From assembly GCF_000002075.1 (NCBI RefSeq), contig NW_004797324.1:1596794-1660793 (forward strand): a stretch of DNA of 64,000 nucleotides, read 5' to 3'. Positions 12,301 to 27,749 of the stretch are shown here, piece after piece; position 1 is the first letter of the stretch, and each line of letters starts with the position of its first letter. This stretch comes from Aplysia californica. Lineage: Eukaryota; Mollusca; Gastropoda; Aplysiida; Aplysiidae. The position numbers were made by a program, and so were the translations under genes. The notes under the pieces are model-generated. The model saw only the letters and a list, made by a program, of their open reading frames with translations, was not told the DNA's origin and ran no database searches.

Positions 12301-15300
12301 ACGGGAACCGTAGTCAGTGAGTTACGGAAAAAAATGTTTCGTTCCTGACACGTGTCATTTCCAAAAAATGTTGGAGAGGCAAACGCCATACTTCTTAGAC
12401 CATGAGAGATCCAGAACAGTAATAGATTACACCCTGCTTTTTTTCCCCTGCCCCACCCATGTAGCCTACCACTGTCAATACATGTCACCCAAGATGCACT
12501 CAATATCCTAAGATAATGTCCCACAAAGCAAAGAAGCCACGATGTCACCAATTGCTGCATACGGGAAGTGAGTGAGAAAGAAAATCAAGACCAGATACTC
12601 AGAAGCTGCTACCGTCCCAACTGTCCCTAATTTAATGAGGAAATCCTGTTTTAAAATTTTCAGATAAACTTTTTATATAATGTGCAACTACGATTTATTT
12701 ATTCCATCTTTTGTCATTTGCTTTTTGTTTTTAAAATGAGTAAAACGTGGAAACCATCAAGTAAATAGCAACAACCTCCCTTGAACCTCATTCTGTGCCA
12801 TTAATGCATCCATCTAAGGTTGAAAATAAGGATTCACCTTTTTTCAAAGTCCAAAAGTTGGCAATTCTGTATGTGTTATTAATTACTAAAAATAGGTTAT
12901 ACAAGGCCTTGCATGTGTTCCTGGCAGTTTTGTTTGTAACAAACAGAAAGGAATTGCCTCCTCTTCTTTATTCTTTTCATTAGCACTTTGCTTAACACAA
13001 ACAAATTCTCTGGTCCCATGAAGGTTCCTGTGACCAAATTTCTTTTATACACATTTAAAAAAAATATTTATAATTAAAATAAAAAATACAAAAACTGACC
13101 AACACGGACTGATGCAAACCACATTGCCACTACACACCTGAGCCTGGGACCTGAGCCATGCCGGTCAGTTTCATGCCTGGAGGCGGAGTGATGATCCTGG
13201 CATACACTGGCTGACCTTTGCCCTTTGGAGATCCCCGCCCTGAGGTCTTAGCACCTGTCTGTACAACCTGAAAACAACACGTAGAACGAGATCATATATT
13301 ACATCATATAGATACGATTGCAAATTATTTTGCACTTAAAACTTAAAGGTGACAAAATGGGGCAGTTTAATAGTCTTGCCGATTCAGTTAAGAACCAACA
13401 ACAACACTGCCAACCGAACAGCCTGAAATAAAACACTAACAGGTTACAAATTCTAAACAAAGACTAAAAGAAAAAGATGGAAATGGTAGCATTTGATTCT
13501 GACGTGCATGGTAGATAAAATTCTTAATGAGATTTCCATCTCCTTCAACATACATGCACTTTGACACTAATTGCAAGCCCTTCAAGCCAAGTCAAACATG
13601 CCCCTTAAATCACTTAACAATACTAGATCTACAGCTTTTTACCCTAGAAAATAAAGTAGGAGCAGGCACTATTCCTTCTAAACAGATGACAGTGTTGAAG
13701 TTTTTAAAAAAAAAATTTTTTTAGTAAAAGTTTTACGGCCATTGCAACACAATAACATCATGTAAGTGCTGAAGATTAGAGGTGTTACAAGAGAGTAACA
13801 AACATAAAAAAGAAGGAGGAGAGATAAGGACGATAGATGTTTGATAAGAAAGAAGAAGCAAACAACACCAAAGCACCCGCCAACCACCCACAGTGTTGAA
13901 ATTTAAGGCTTCATAATTTTGCATATTAAAGTGAAGAGAAGCACACTGACACAATACCTCCCTGTTAGTTCAAAGAAAAAGCAAGATAGGCAGACAGAAT
14001 CAACAGAGGGAAAAGAAAGAAGTAGGACTTATTACCGACCACCTGCTGCAATTTTCTACTTTCCCTCTGTTCGGTAATGTCACACATGGACAATTATGTA
14101 ATTACAATGAAAAGCACCATAAAACTCCATCCCTGATGCCTTCTTCGAATGTTTGAGTCTGGCAAGTATGTTGTAGGTTGAATGTGGCATTGGGAGAAGT
14201 CGAAATCAACCTTGTCTCCTCTATAAATATTCGATAGGAGTTTACACAAACAGATACAAAAGCTTCACAAGCACGGAAAAGAAAGGGAACAAAGAATGGA
14301 ATACCATATCGACGATAGATCACCATGACACAGAGAGAGTTACCATACAACCCACCTGAGCAGCAGTGAGCCCGCCTGCCGTGGACACGGCCTGAGGTAG
14401 GGCGGGCTGGGAGATGAGGATGGTGGCCTGGCCGGGCTTGAGAGCCCCCTGCTGGGACAGGACAGTCCGCATCACCTGGGGAGTGGAAGGGTGAAAGGAG
14501 ATGCACATCAAAGCAATTATGGCTATGTTGTGCTGGGAAATAGAAGGATAAGACACAAAGAAGGCACCTGGGGATAGTCTAAAAAAGTAAGAAGCAAACC
14601 GGGATATAAAGCTTTTTCCATAGCACATCAGCATGGTTACAAAAAATTATATATTTTGTACATATTCTAGTTAACAGGATCAAACCCCAAGGACTCACCC
14701 AGGAGTAAACTTAATTCTCTTATGGACATAAAATTGCACTGGGAACATTCAATAATTCCTACCTGGAGATTCTGAGCTCCTTTAGCACCTGAGGCATTAC
14801 TCACTATGAGTGGAGCTGTGGAGATAATCAGAAGAAAAAAAAACAAGTGTTAGTTACATGTTCATAATTCTGTAAGGTCTGTGAACCAAGTACAACTGTG
14901 TTTCTTAGCAGACATGTACACACCTTCAAGGAAGTAACAATAGCATAAAGCAGTAGTAACTAATTAATTTTAAAAACTATTTACATGGGCCCACAACACA
15001 TCATTCACCCGTTTCATGATAACACATATGTCAGTCCAGCCTTCGAACAGAAGACCATTGGTCAAAAGCACGATCCAATCAGATCAGGCCGTTAAGGACA
15101 TTGGTCAGTTCACACTACATCAAATACACCTTTGCTTTCCTTCATCAAATTTAATCAGCAAGTCCATTAGGGATTCATATTCCTTGTGCAAACAAAAATG
15201 GAGGCTTTCTGATTAGCTGTTGGACCTGATATTCATCAAATAGACCCAATAATGTCCTGGAATACAACATATATCTTTGATTTTCAAAGATTGGATCAAA

Positions 15301-18300
15301 CTTTGCCATAATAGGAGCTTTTATCCCACAATGAATGAAAATAAGGCCGCCTTCAAACGTATCAAACTACAGTTTAGCATTCACACAGTAAAACGTTCAA
15401 ACAGTGAATAGATTTTCGGGTACCAAATATTTTCTTATACATGTATATTCTTTGTATTCAAAACACTTACAGCGAAATGTCCGATTTTTCAGGTCCCAAA
15501 TTTTTGTATATTCTTTGTATTTAAAACATGTAGATCTATGTGAGAAAATCTATAAGCAATGAAAAACATTTCCGCCTTCAGCCAATTTTGCAATGTGCTT
15601 GCTAGACTGTATATCAAACAGGGATTTGACTTAAACCCTGTTCCGTGTGCACTGGGTATTACCTTGACCAGCAGAGGCCTGTGAGGAGGGTGTGGCGGCC
15701 GGAGCGTGCTGTAGGATAAACTGTGTGGGCAGGAGGCCCGCCTGGCCTGCCGGGATCACTTTGGCTTGGGAGCCTCCTGGGGCAGCTGAGTGATGGGGAA
15801 AACAGAAGGAAAAGTTCATTAGTCTATTGTCTTTTTTGTTGTTGTAGTTCATTTCGTTTTTTGTTTAGTTTATTCCATTGACCAGAACTCAAGGCATTCA
15901 GTTCTAAAAATCCTCCACATTATCAATTTGACTGACTCTTGAGTTGGAGCAGAACAGTTTTACTCTTTTTTTTTTTAAAGTTTCAATAGGAGTTTCACGT
16001 CACTAGCAAGACAAATAGGTTATATAAGTGCCAAAGATTAGGGGTGTAACTAGAGGGTAACATACAAAGGAAAAAAGGAGAAAAGATAAGGAAAATAGAT
16101 GTCCGATAGGAAAAAAGGAGCAACTACAATGGAGCACTCGCCAACCACCCACTTGATGCAGAATGATAACTATGTATGATCCTAAATCTGACATAGGTCC
16201 TAGTCAAACTGACCTATCACATTGCTCCAAAGCCCACACTAAAGTGGTTTCTGCCAAACCAATCACCGCTGTGATGACCAGCAACAGAAGAAAGGATTTT
16301 AAAAAATTATTCACTTAATCTTTATCATTATAATAATTATTATTGTTGTCCAGGAAAAAAAATTATAAAGGAAACATGAATGTACTACTATTCAGGCAGT
16401 TTAAGTTATTTTTTTTGTTTTATTTAATGTTAAACATTTCGCCCTAATTCAGGTTTTATCGGAACCTTAGCTGTGGAAATGAAAAAACAAACACCACAGT
16501 GTCCACAGCAACGAAACATTCACTATAAGATGTTTCATAATGATGCATAAGAGAAAATATCAGAAAGAGTCAAACCTCCCAAAATTCACTTATTATGATC
16601 ATTCTCTGCAGACGTTGTCATCTATCTTCAGGTACGGCGATTACAGTGACATAGCAACTTTCAAGTGGTTTTTCACATTAGCAATGTCAAACAGCAAAAT
16701 AGCAACTTTCAAGTAATTTTCCATTATAGCATTATCAAACAACCTTATTCAAAATGAAGGAGAAACATGTACTTTACTTAACAAACATCTAGTACCCAGA
16801 AAAATAGGTCACAGGACCATAAAATTATTTTTTAAAAGCCTCCCAAAAACTACCTACCAGATCTGAGGGCGATGTTACCCTGAGCCAGCTGCGTGACCAC
16901 GATACCCGCGTGCGACTGGCTCAACACTCTGGTCGGTGTGGCGCCTTTGGAGGTTGCCACTAGCGTCGCTGTCGAAGGGGTGCTGTTGCTGGTGGCTGTT
17001 GCTATGGCCACTGATCCAGAGGCTGTCTGCCCAACGGTGGAGGCGGACGGAGTCAGGACCACTCCAGCTGCTGGGTTGCCCACAGCTGAAATAGAGACAC
17101 GCAGTAGTAAGGTGTGAGCGCATATATGCCAAAAATTCCTTAAAATCCAAAGCTTCACTGGTTGCGTCTATTCCTTATATATGTACTTGGTCAGAAAAGA
17201 GGGAAAATAGAGTCACAGTTTCAGCTTTTGAAGCAACCAGTACGTGTCAATGTCGGGCATTCAAACTTCATTTTTGCTGGGGTTTTTTAATACTTTTTAA
17301 AAGGGTGGCATACTTAATTATTATTCCAATTCCATCTTCAAATCAGCATTTAGCTGCATATTGCCCACTGTCAAAATTGGGTCTACATTTTTAAAAAAAT
17401 ATGGAAATGACAACTTCTTTGATTAAATTTTGGAAGAAATCTACATTTAATCCTTATATTGCCATTTTCGACTTAAGTTGAAATCACCGCACCAGCGCTG
17501 GTTCGCCCCTTTCGACTTAAGTCGAAATTAATACTCGCTCAACGAAACTGCCGATCTACCGCATGTACGAAACTGCTGGTTTTCAAAAGTGATTTCCTAT
17601 TGTTCAGAACATGCTTCCACCTGAGTGCAGTTGATGGTGGCCAATTTTTCAACATTTTTGTTGGAAAAACAAGGAACCAAAATGTAGCACTGCAACTTAT
17701 CGTAATGACTCCGACTCTGATGAGTCATTCAAGGTTTCTGATAATCCCTGGGAAAGTTTTCTGCCAGGTAATAGGCTTGAACGAGAGTCTAACAGTTACT
17801 GCTATGATACTGACAGTGACAATGAGGTTAGGCCTATTGTTGATGGAGCTAGAACTAGACCCAGAGATAGTGGTGAAGTGATTGAAAGGGGGGGATGGCA
17901 CAGGTGGGTGTGGCACTCGTACCAAGCAAGCTGATGAATTAAAATGGGAGTAACTGCAAGATGCTGAAATAGATTACCCAGTTTTTTATACGCCACAAAA
18001 AAATAATGAGTCGTTTTTGAAAATTTCAAGTGGTTATCTTTTACGGTTTGGGTGCTATGATCTTTTTAATGATGTGCATCGTTTTTTGTAGTTCCCGCAA
18101 AAAATCGGCGGCAAACTGGGTGCATATAGGGTTAAAATAAGTGGCAGTGTAAGGTTTAAAAACAACATGAAATAACAAAAACCCTTACCAAGAACATGAA
18201 ATATGAAAATTCTTAACCAACAACAAGAAAAAATAAAAACCACTCATTAATAGTGTGAAATAAGACAACATGAAAAAAGACAAACACTCACCAACAACTG

Positions 18301-21300
18301 TAGCAGCTTTTCCGGCAGCTGACACAGCGCTGACCGTGGTGGAGGAGACCAGGGGCTGAGGGATCAGGTTGATGGCCGACAGGGGACCCTGGGGCGTCCG
18401 GATCAGACCCAGCGGCTGACCGCCTTTCCCCGCCAACTGGACCAGACCTTTGGCCTGAGCGAAGGGCTTGCCTCCAATCTGGATGGGTTTTCCACCCAGT
18501 ACAGGCTGGACAAGGCTGCCACCTATTGGCAAAGTACGTGGAAAATAGTGACGACACCAAAACCTCAGCTTGTAAGTCTTAGGGGTTTTACATTAATAAT
18601 TTCCCCACACAGTGTCTAAAATTGTCATTAACAGCGGGGAAAGCAAAAGGCAATATCTGAAATCAGGAGAATGAAAATTCCAAGAATTTCATTTCTTCTC
18701 TTTAACCCTCCCAGTCCTGAGGCTGATGAAATTCGCCGTAAGTTTCATTCTGCAGTGTCATGGCTGATTTAATCAGCCGTAATTTGAATAGCTATTTCAG
18801 TTCGTCTATCCCATTTTTAATACTGCCAAACATTTCAATGTCTTCACAGATGAGTCCTATTTCCCATTTCTATTCTTCCTTCTGAAAATATCTAGATTTA
18901 TGGTCTTTACTTGTCTGGTTTTCCAGTTCTAAGGCATTTTCAGACTTTCTTTCAGAGAAAAAGAAGGATTAACCCATACAATTACAAAGAAAACAGCTCC
19001 AAAGAAGTGCTCAACATGCACAATTAAGAAGCAGCCAGCCTTACCCTGAAGCTTTATCGTCTGTGCTGCCCCTCTCGTATTTCCCATCTGAGCAGCAGCA
19101 GCATGCTGTACAATCTGAGCCATCACAGTTCCCTCCCCAGGTCCTGATCCCGGAACAGAGGTCAAGGCCACCAGCTTGCCCGGAACATTGCTGGCACCAG
19201 TGGAGGAAGTGGCAGGGGTCAGGCTAGCCATGCCGTCTTGTGACAGTATGAGAGACGCTTGCTTCAGGCCGGGCAGGGCTTTTGAGGACACCACTGCCGC
19301 TTGGTTTTTGGTGACCACCACGTTAGGGGGCGGGGCCTGGCGGGCTGTCATAGAAAACGTCTGTTTGGACGACAGGCCAGAGCTTCCCTTTGATGATCCT
19401 GGATTGGTGGCCGAGGCTGGATTTGCGGAAGCCGCAGCAACAGTTTGTCCAACCGCAGCAACCAGCGCAGCATTCTGCTTGAGGACACTGTGCGCACCAC
19501 CCACCGCCTGCTGCTGCTGTTGTTGCTTCAGCAACTGCTGGCTGTGCAACATGCTGAAGGTGGGCACGCCTGGTTGACGGGTTTGCCCACCCGCGGCGGC
19601 ATTCGGAGCCACATTCATCGTGGTGACCAAACTGAACGTCGTGGCAGTGGAGATGGGAGCAGAACCAGGTTTGGCCAGCCGAGTCACGCCGACCCCCGGT
19701 CCAGGGGTCAAGCCAGACGAGTACAGCAGCTGTGCCGCCAGTGACGACGTCACACCCAGTCCAACTGACGTCACCGTCAACACTGAAGACGTTGTGGAGG
19801 CCACTGCAGACGATGCAGTGGTGATTCCTTGACCGCTTGTCAGCTGCTTGACTGTGGGCAGTTTGCTGACAGTGGACGACGACTTGGCTAGCGCTGCCTG
19901 AGCTGCTCGGAGTTGGGCGACCGTGGGCGGGAGCGTCACGCCGGGGGAGGGAGACCCTGAGACAGCACCCGTTGAACCTGTGAGGGGAAATATGATGAGA
20001 CCAGTTTTACAACTCTAATTCATCGTTTCTATTCTTAGCCTAAGGTTATATCTTTAAAATTAGCATTTTTTACTTGTAAAAGAAGAGCACATTCGATTTG
20101 ATAGCTATTCCCACTCATTCTAATAGTTGTTTCTCAGTATTTTTGCTTTCATGAAAATTTGAAGGCAAATTTGAACTATCGAAGCAGGCCTATACATTTA
20201 TGCTCGATAACCTTTCCAAAGATTGTCAGTATTAATCATTTTTACTGACAAATTCATCTCTCTTCCGCCTCAGTGACTTGAAAGGAGGAAAACCTGTGAC
20301 CCCCAAACTAAATTTAAAGAGGGCAAAGTAGAGTCATTAAAATCTTTGACAAAGGAGGACAAGAGATGGAAGTGTAAAAATTCATCACTTCACACAGAGA
20401 AAATGCCAGGAGAGCCAAATCTCCAGTAAAGTAGCTTGAGGCAGGAAAGACTCTCTCTCTCTTGCCCTTTTTAACTCCCAGTGGAGCACAGGCCATCAAC
20501 AACATTACTCCAGCGAAGCCTGTCCTGAGCATCCTTTTCTATCTGTGTCCATTATGTCCCCGCTTTTTCAATTTCCACTTGTACCGCTCGCCTCCATGTC
20601 ATCTTTGGTCTTCCCTTCTTACGCTTTCCTTGTGGGTTCCACGTTAAAGCCTGCCTGATGATGCTTGTCGGGCATCTCCTCAGAATGTGTCCAATCTATT
20701 TCCATTTCTTCACATGAATATCTTCCTTTACCGGCCTTTGGCTTGTTCTCTCCCACAGTTGAGCATTAATGACTCGATCGTACCACTTGATCCCCACTAT
20801 CCTTCGTAGGCATCCATTTACGAAGCTCTGCAGTTTCTTTGCTGCTGATGCTGTGAGCCTCCATGTCTCTGAACAGGAAAGACTGCAATACCTCAAAACT
20901 TCCGTGTTCCACATAAAGAGAGGAACACAGGGTTCATGAGGTGAAATTAAGATAAAAACTGATAATTATTATAATACTATATGTGAGGCAGCGTGGTTTT
21001 ATTAGGCGCTCGTCAGAACCTGGCATTTTCCTGCAGGTTGTGGAATTTTTATTGAAGTCTTTATTTTGGCTCAACACCTTTCAAGCCCACTAAAGAACAC
21101 ATTTTTCTGGGTAGATTTTACTGGCTTATAGGCGTGAAAGATGTAAATTTTTAGTTTCCGTGGACTATCGAGCTAAGGAAATAACGAAACTTTGGTGGCC
21201 ATTTTCTCCCAAATTCTACCTCTGAAACCAGGTGACCTCCTCCTAATTCAATTGCCAATATCTTGACTTGGACAAAAGAGAAATGGACTTTTTTTCCATC

Positions 21301-24300
21301 AAACGCAAGGCAAATGGACAGGCTTTCAGATGATACCAATAACTCCACATGCTCCAAAATTGACGAGTGCCTGATTCCACCATGTCGTGACACATATATT
21401 TTATATACAATGATAAAATACTTATTACAGAATAAACAATTAGAAAGACATATTTCATACAATGTACTAATTAAATATCTATTATAGAACAAGAAAGTTT
21501 GTAAATAGGTTGTTGAAGGACAGAATGAGTAGGTTTTATTTCTTACCTATACCTCTTTTGATTCTGTCTGTCTGTCTTGCTTTTTACCCAGCACTACATG
21601 ATTCTTATTGCATCAACCTGCCTGTTCACTCATATTAAAACCAACTTTTTAGAAATCTTAAGTTGAGAAAAAACCCTCAGGACACCCGTGACTGAAGAGC
21701 AACAACAAAACTTACCCAAAGATATTGATCTGGCAAGACTAGTGGATGTCTTGATACTTTTCCCCAACAATGAGGCAGGTTCTGCTTGCGTGGTCGACTT
21801 TCCAGAAGCAGATGACGGCAAGGTGGACAAGGTGAAGGTCGGTTTGCTGGGTGGGGTGGCCATGGCCTGAGTGACAGCGGTGCTGGGAGCTGTTGTGACA
21901 GGGGGAGGAGCTGCTTGTTCTTTCGTCTGTGAATTTCAGAAGATTTTATAGTGATCCTGGGTCAAATTTCATTCTATTCTACATTTCTTTGAAGGGCCAA
22001 AGCCTATGCATTGCTAAAGCAATAATGACAATATACCATTCTATTCTGTGGCTGTAGCAAGAAAAACAAAAGAGGGTTTGGTCTTTTTTAACTCTTCATG
22101 TAAAGTGGGGTCAAATGGAGAAAGTATATATTTTTCTATTATCTAGTGACAGTGACAAATTGGGAGGTACCTAGAATTGAACTGATTCAGGTATGCCTGA
22201 GCTTGTCAACCTTTTTATAGCCAGCGCCCACTTTTGCCACCTTTCAGAGGCTAAGATTTTTATACCGCCCACCAACAGGTATTTCCAAGCGGGACATTCA
22301 ATAATACCTGTCACGACTTAAGTGATCCTCACAACCCACCAAAATTACAATATCGCCCAGGTTGGCAAGCACTGAGCTAAGGGGTGGTCGGAGGGTAAAT
22401 AAAACTCATAGATGTATCATCCAGAACCTCAGTTCCTAATCACCAATATAATGCTTACAGCTTTTGCAGCCTTTGGTCTGTGTACTGTTTTTTTGGCTTT
22501 CACAGCAGCAGCCTGGGCTTGGTGGATACGCTCTGGGAAGGACAGATTTTTTTTTTTTAATTACTGGAAAAACAAACTTAACATGTGAAACATTTTATCA
22601 CACGCGACAAAACAAAAATTATACAGCAACAAACTTCAACACGTCCGTAGTATTTTTACCACAGAAATGCAAAGCACATAGACAATTAGGATATTGTTTC
22701 AAATTCACAGCAGCAGGTGGACCCAACCTCACCAATTATACAAGTATTCATTCATTAAGCCACATAACCCATGTTTCATTAACTGACAAAGTCATGTATC
22801 TTTTATTATTTTCTGCTACTGATGGCTTTCATCAAAAGCAAGACAAATAAACAGGCTTTAAGAATATACTAATAACTCAATGTGCCCACAAATAGATGAG
22901 TGCCTGATTCCATCATGCCGCGACACATATGATATCATTGTGATGTTTTCAATACCATGCCGTGACACATATGCTATCATTGTGATGTTTTCAATTCCAT
23001 TCTGATAACCATCCTAAACCTACGCTTCACACGAAAAATCTCGGACTGTCTCCTTAGACAAAGTGAACTGCAATTATAAAAAGTAACAATGAACAGTCTG
23101 TCACCTACAAAACTAACTAACCTTATCATAACCTTGTTTTGACTTATGTACAACGTTGTACTCATCAGCGGGTGTCATTTTGATAGGATTGGGCAAGGGG
23201 GATTGAAAATTTACCGCAAGTAAATAACATTCAAAGCAAAAATCACTCACCAAATTCATCCTCAGTTCTATTTCGATGAAGGTAAATCCAGAGTTTGCGA
23301 GTCACGTCATACTTCACACAAGGATCTTTCTCTGAGTGTAGTCGATCCAAAGCACCACTCACCACAGCATTGATCTGAAAGAATAGATAAATAAGATTTA
23401 AAGTTAAAACTGTGAGTAAATAAAATCACATCTTGAATTATGTCCTACATGAAATATTACCATAAACTATATTTCATAAAAGTATATTATCATTCGCAGA
23501 AAAACTCACAGAACCTACCAAGGGGTTGTAATACTAGAGATGCTGACCGAACTTTTAAAAACCTAATTTGCGAATCTTGGTCATACTATCTTTATTTAAA
23601 GACTCCATATAGCTACAAAAGCCCACGTCAGCTTACTTTAGAATGGACATCTTTACATAAAAAAATGTACAAACATTGGTTTTACATTTATATCTAAATA
23701 AAAGACAAACAAAATTTTGTTAGATACTGGGTCATCGATTAAAATGGCAGTACAGCAGAGAACATTATTGAGTCGAGTTTCTCACCTGTGTCTCTGTGAC
23801 CCCTGGAGCCAAGAATTGGGAATCCTTTAGAAGTTCACAGATGTCACCTCGCGTACCCTCTCCATTTGGGAGTCTGGCAGCAGCATCTCGAACTAAACAA
23901 AACAAACAGACAAACACACAACTTACTCCACAAACAGTTCTCTTCTTTAAAAAAACCTGGATACTGATGCTTTTTCTTTAAATGGAAATCAAACAAATAT
24001 CAAACAATTTAGTTCACAGAGAATGGAGAACGAACCGACATCTACAACATTGTCATGCTCACAAGCGGTATAATATAGGAACAAATTTATATATTATACA
24101 ACTAGAGTTTCATAAAGTTCTCGGCAGGGTATTTAAACAATTTGATTTAAACAAGCCGAAACAACCCGAGAGATTTTTTTTTTTTTTAAGTAAGCTATAA
24201 ATTATTTGTGTTATCACCCTATAAAAACATAACACAAAAAATAACTGTAACCATCAACAAAACGAGCACTTACCTAGTGTGAGTATGGTAACAAACGGGG

Positions 24301-27300
24301 GTCGGTCTGATACAAGCAAGTTGTGTTCACGGGCCTTGTTTGTACCGCTGTCTTTATCATAGACACCTTTGACCGGCCCGACCACCGAGTCATAGCCATG
24401 CATCATGAAGGTAAAAGCTTTGTGGGGTGCTGCAAAACGGAGCCGCTCCTGCAGAAAGACAAAGACTTACTCAGGTCAACAAAATACAATGTAAGCTCGT
24501 TCAATGAGTTTTGCATAAAAGAGCTTTGACATATAAATAAGAAAAATACATTTTTCTCATGTTTTCAATCATTGGGTTAGAGGACGCCACTGCTGGGTCC
24601 TGTCTTTTTTTGCCTTCTATTTCTGAATATATATGTCTCGCTTTTTACCTGCACTGAATGGCCGCTAACCCGAAAAAATTCTTTTCTTCACAAAAACTCA
24701 AAAACAAGTCATTGGATATAACAGAGCATTCATTCGTCTATTAAGCACCTTCCACCTCTCATTCAGTGAGCCCAAGACATTTGACTGAAGTCATTAAACT
24801 CTTGCCGAGATAAACTTTAATAAAAAGATTAACACAATACTTTTTTTTGGTTTTTTGTTTGTTTGTTGTTTTTGTAAAGTGATTTACGGTGTTCGCAACT
24901 GCATAGGTCATATGAGCGCGCGGGACACACCTAATATTTTTAGTTGGTAGGAAATTTTGAATTTTGCCCGGGTGGCGGCTGAAGCCTACTCTTATCGATT
25001 TTAGACCACCAAGGGATCTTTAACGTGCGCAACTTGCACACGGGCCCTCCGAGATTTTTCGCCCTTGTCCGAGAAGGCTAGGTTTAGATCTTTCCTACCA
25101 GAAGATCAGGGGTGTGGCAGAAAGACAGCAGTAAGGAGGAGCCAAGGAGTAGCAGTAGAAAGGCTGCAGAAAGAGTCAGGAGCCCAGAGGAGGGGCAAAG
25201 AAGGTGAGGGGGTGGGGGCAGAAAGTGGAAATAAAAGCAGACAACAGAACATTGCTAGAGAGCAGGAAAGGAGGTGAAAGGAGACAATTTTTTAGAAGAA
25301 AATTTTTCGGTCGCTACCCGGATTCGAACCCGGACCCTTTGAATGAGAGGCCAACACCTTAACCTCTAGGCTACTTTTTAAATTTCAACTGAGACTAAAG
25401 AAATCAATAGTGACTGGCAAAATTATACCAGACATTTACTTATATCGATGAACAACATACACAGATGCTTTAAGGAAACTGACCTGCTCCCGGAACAATG
25501 CCTTTTCATCGCTTGATGTGGGCCGGACAATAAAACTGGTCTTGCTGTGGGGTAAATTATGTGAAATAAAGTAAAATACGAAAAGCATAATCGCAAACAC
25601 AACACTCAAGAAATGATGCTTGCATTGTACATTTCCCAGAAAGCTGAGAATGTTTCTGATTTGTTTTCTAGGGTTGAGTGTGATAATAATAGTTGTAAAG
25701 TGCAGAGAGCATGTTGTACAGCGTGGATATGCTCTGTATAAATACAATTATCTTTATTACTATGCATGATCAGGGCTGTGGATGGAAAATTGTTCTGGAA
25801 CATCTGTGGCTATGAACTCGGCCAGTCACAAATGAGTAGAGCTGAGAGTTGCATTTTATATATAATCAAAAACACAAACAAGTTAGCCCAATAACAGTAA
25901 TATTGACAATCAGTAGCTCACATGCATGCATCATGTAGGTTCAAAGGTCCAGGGATCACAGGGTATGAGAGACAATCAAAATCGTAACTGACGGTCTAGA
26001 CATCTAAAAGTATGGAGATGTAACACAGCTCAGATATCAACACTAAATACTCAGAACGAGAAGAAATCAGAAAAACAGTCCAACTCAGTAACAGTTTGTG
26101 CCAGTCTCAACATTCTTAATTCTACAATTTCTGCTAAAAGAAAGAGTCAGTCTTAAAGTATCTCTTAAACGTCAAACTTAAAGTGGAAAAAACTAAAGGA
26201 ACTTGATCGCAAGACATTCTCATGCTAAAAATGCAATGTCCTCATCTTCTCAATCGCATCACACTGAAAGACCAGTATCTATCATACATTGGGCCATCCA
26301 ACTCAGTTCCTCTGTTGGCCCATACAGTAGGGTTGGGGCGAGCGGACGGACGGGTTCGTTACTCGCGGACTCCGTCAGAGCGAACGGGTAACGGACGGCC
26401 ATGAGAGCGAACTGCGAACCTTAAGACAGTTCGTTTATTGGGTCCGCTCCACAATTTGACTCTCTCAGCGAGCGGACTGCGGACCTCAAGCCTCAAGTCA
26501 GTTCGTTTTTTGGGTCCGCTCCACAATTTTATTCACTGGGCGGGCAGGAGAACGGACGAACTCTAGCAGACGAGATACTCGATGCGAGATTAGACCCGTC
26601 GTCTATTGTTTGTTAATTAGGCCTAGGCCTGATGTTTCAAACCACTAGCGGTGCCACAGGGAGTGAGAGAGGCTGGTGACGTAGTACTATGTGTGTGTGT
26701 AACCTTTCACCTCGTGCGTGGGGCACACTGTGTATGTTCCAATTATCTCAAACGCTCGTTTGCGGGTAATGCCAGCGGGTAGTTGGTTACCCGCGGACGC
26801 TAATTTTGTGAGCCCGACCCAACCCTACCATACAGCTTCTCCTGTAGTGTTTATGGGATTGGACACATCACATGTCTTACAGAGCTCTGTATTTCCTGCA
26901 CTACTGGAGGATGTGTTCACAATCTAGTCTACTTCTCCACATTGACATTTAGAGACACAAAATGAACCAGAAAACTGAGTCAAGTTCAGATACATTTGAT
27001 TGACTGTAAATGATCAACAACCAAAACAACAATTTACATAATTTAGGATCCAGTCTGCTTCAGCCCTGCTTGTCAGGGCCAGTGCTGGCTAGATGGGACA
27101 CTGCATCCCGGCAGAGTGACAAAGACACTCGATAAAATAAACTTATCCAGGTGGACACCAAATTCAAGTCCTTTGTGTACATTAGACGAGAGCCTAACTG
27201 CTATGCCACAGATGCTAATTGAACAATTTGATTCCAATCAGTATTTCTACAAAACAAAACTTACGCTTTGGGAGGCGGTGGCGACCCTTGCACAGGGTCA

Positions 27301-27702
27301 AGACCGTCTACGCAGATATCGTCCTTATGCTGCAACCAGTGGCGGAAGAGAGCAGCCAGTTCGGGGTCCCCGTCGCGACCAACGCCAATCCACTTCCATT
27401 GCTGAGCACGCTCTTTGTAGTCCACAAATGGCACAAAGTTCTCCACCCTCAGACCTATGGTGGGAAAAGTAAAACAGAACACAATTGACACAGTTACAGT
27501 AAAAAAAAGCTTCAAACAGTCATTTAGCGCTCTCATAAATAGTAGAAGCCAAGAGGTAGACCAAAAGCAACTTACTTATAGAACTTGAACAGATAATCAA
27601 CAAGGACAGACTATGATATGATATTACAGGTTTTTTTGAGTACATCAGAGCTGAGAAAAGAGAGGCCAACCATGCATGTCGATATCTGTTTCTGATCTGG
27701 CA

Positions 27703-27749
<47 letters not shown>

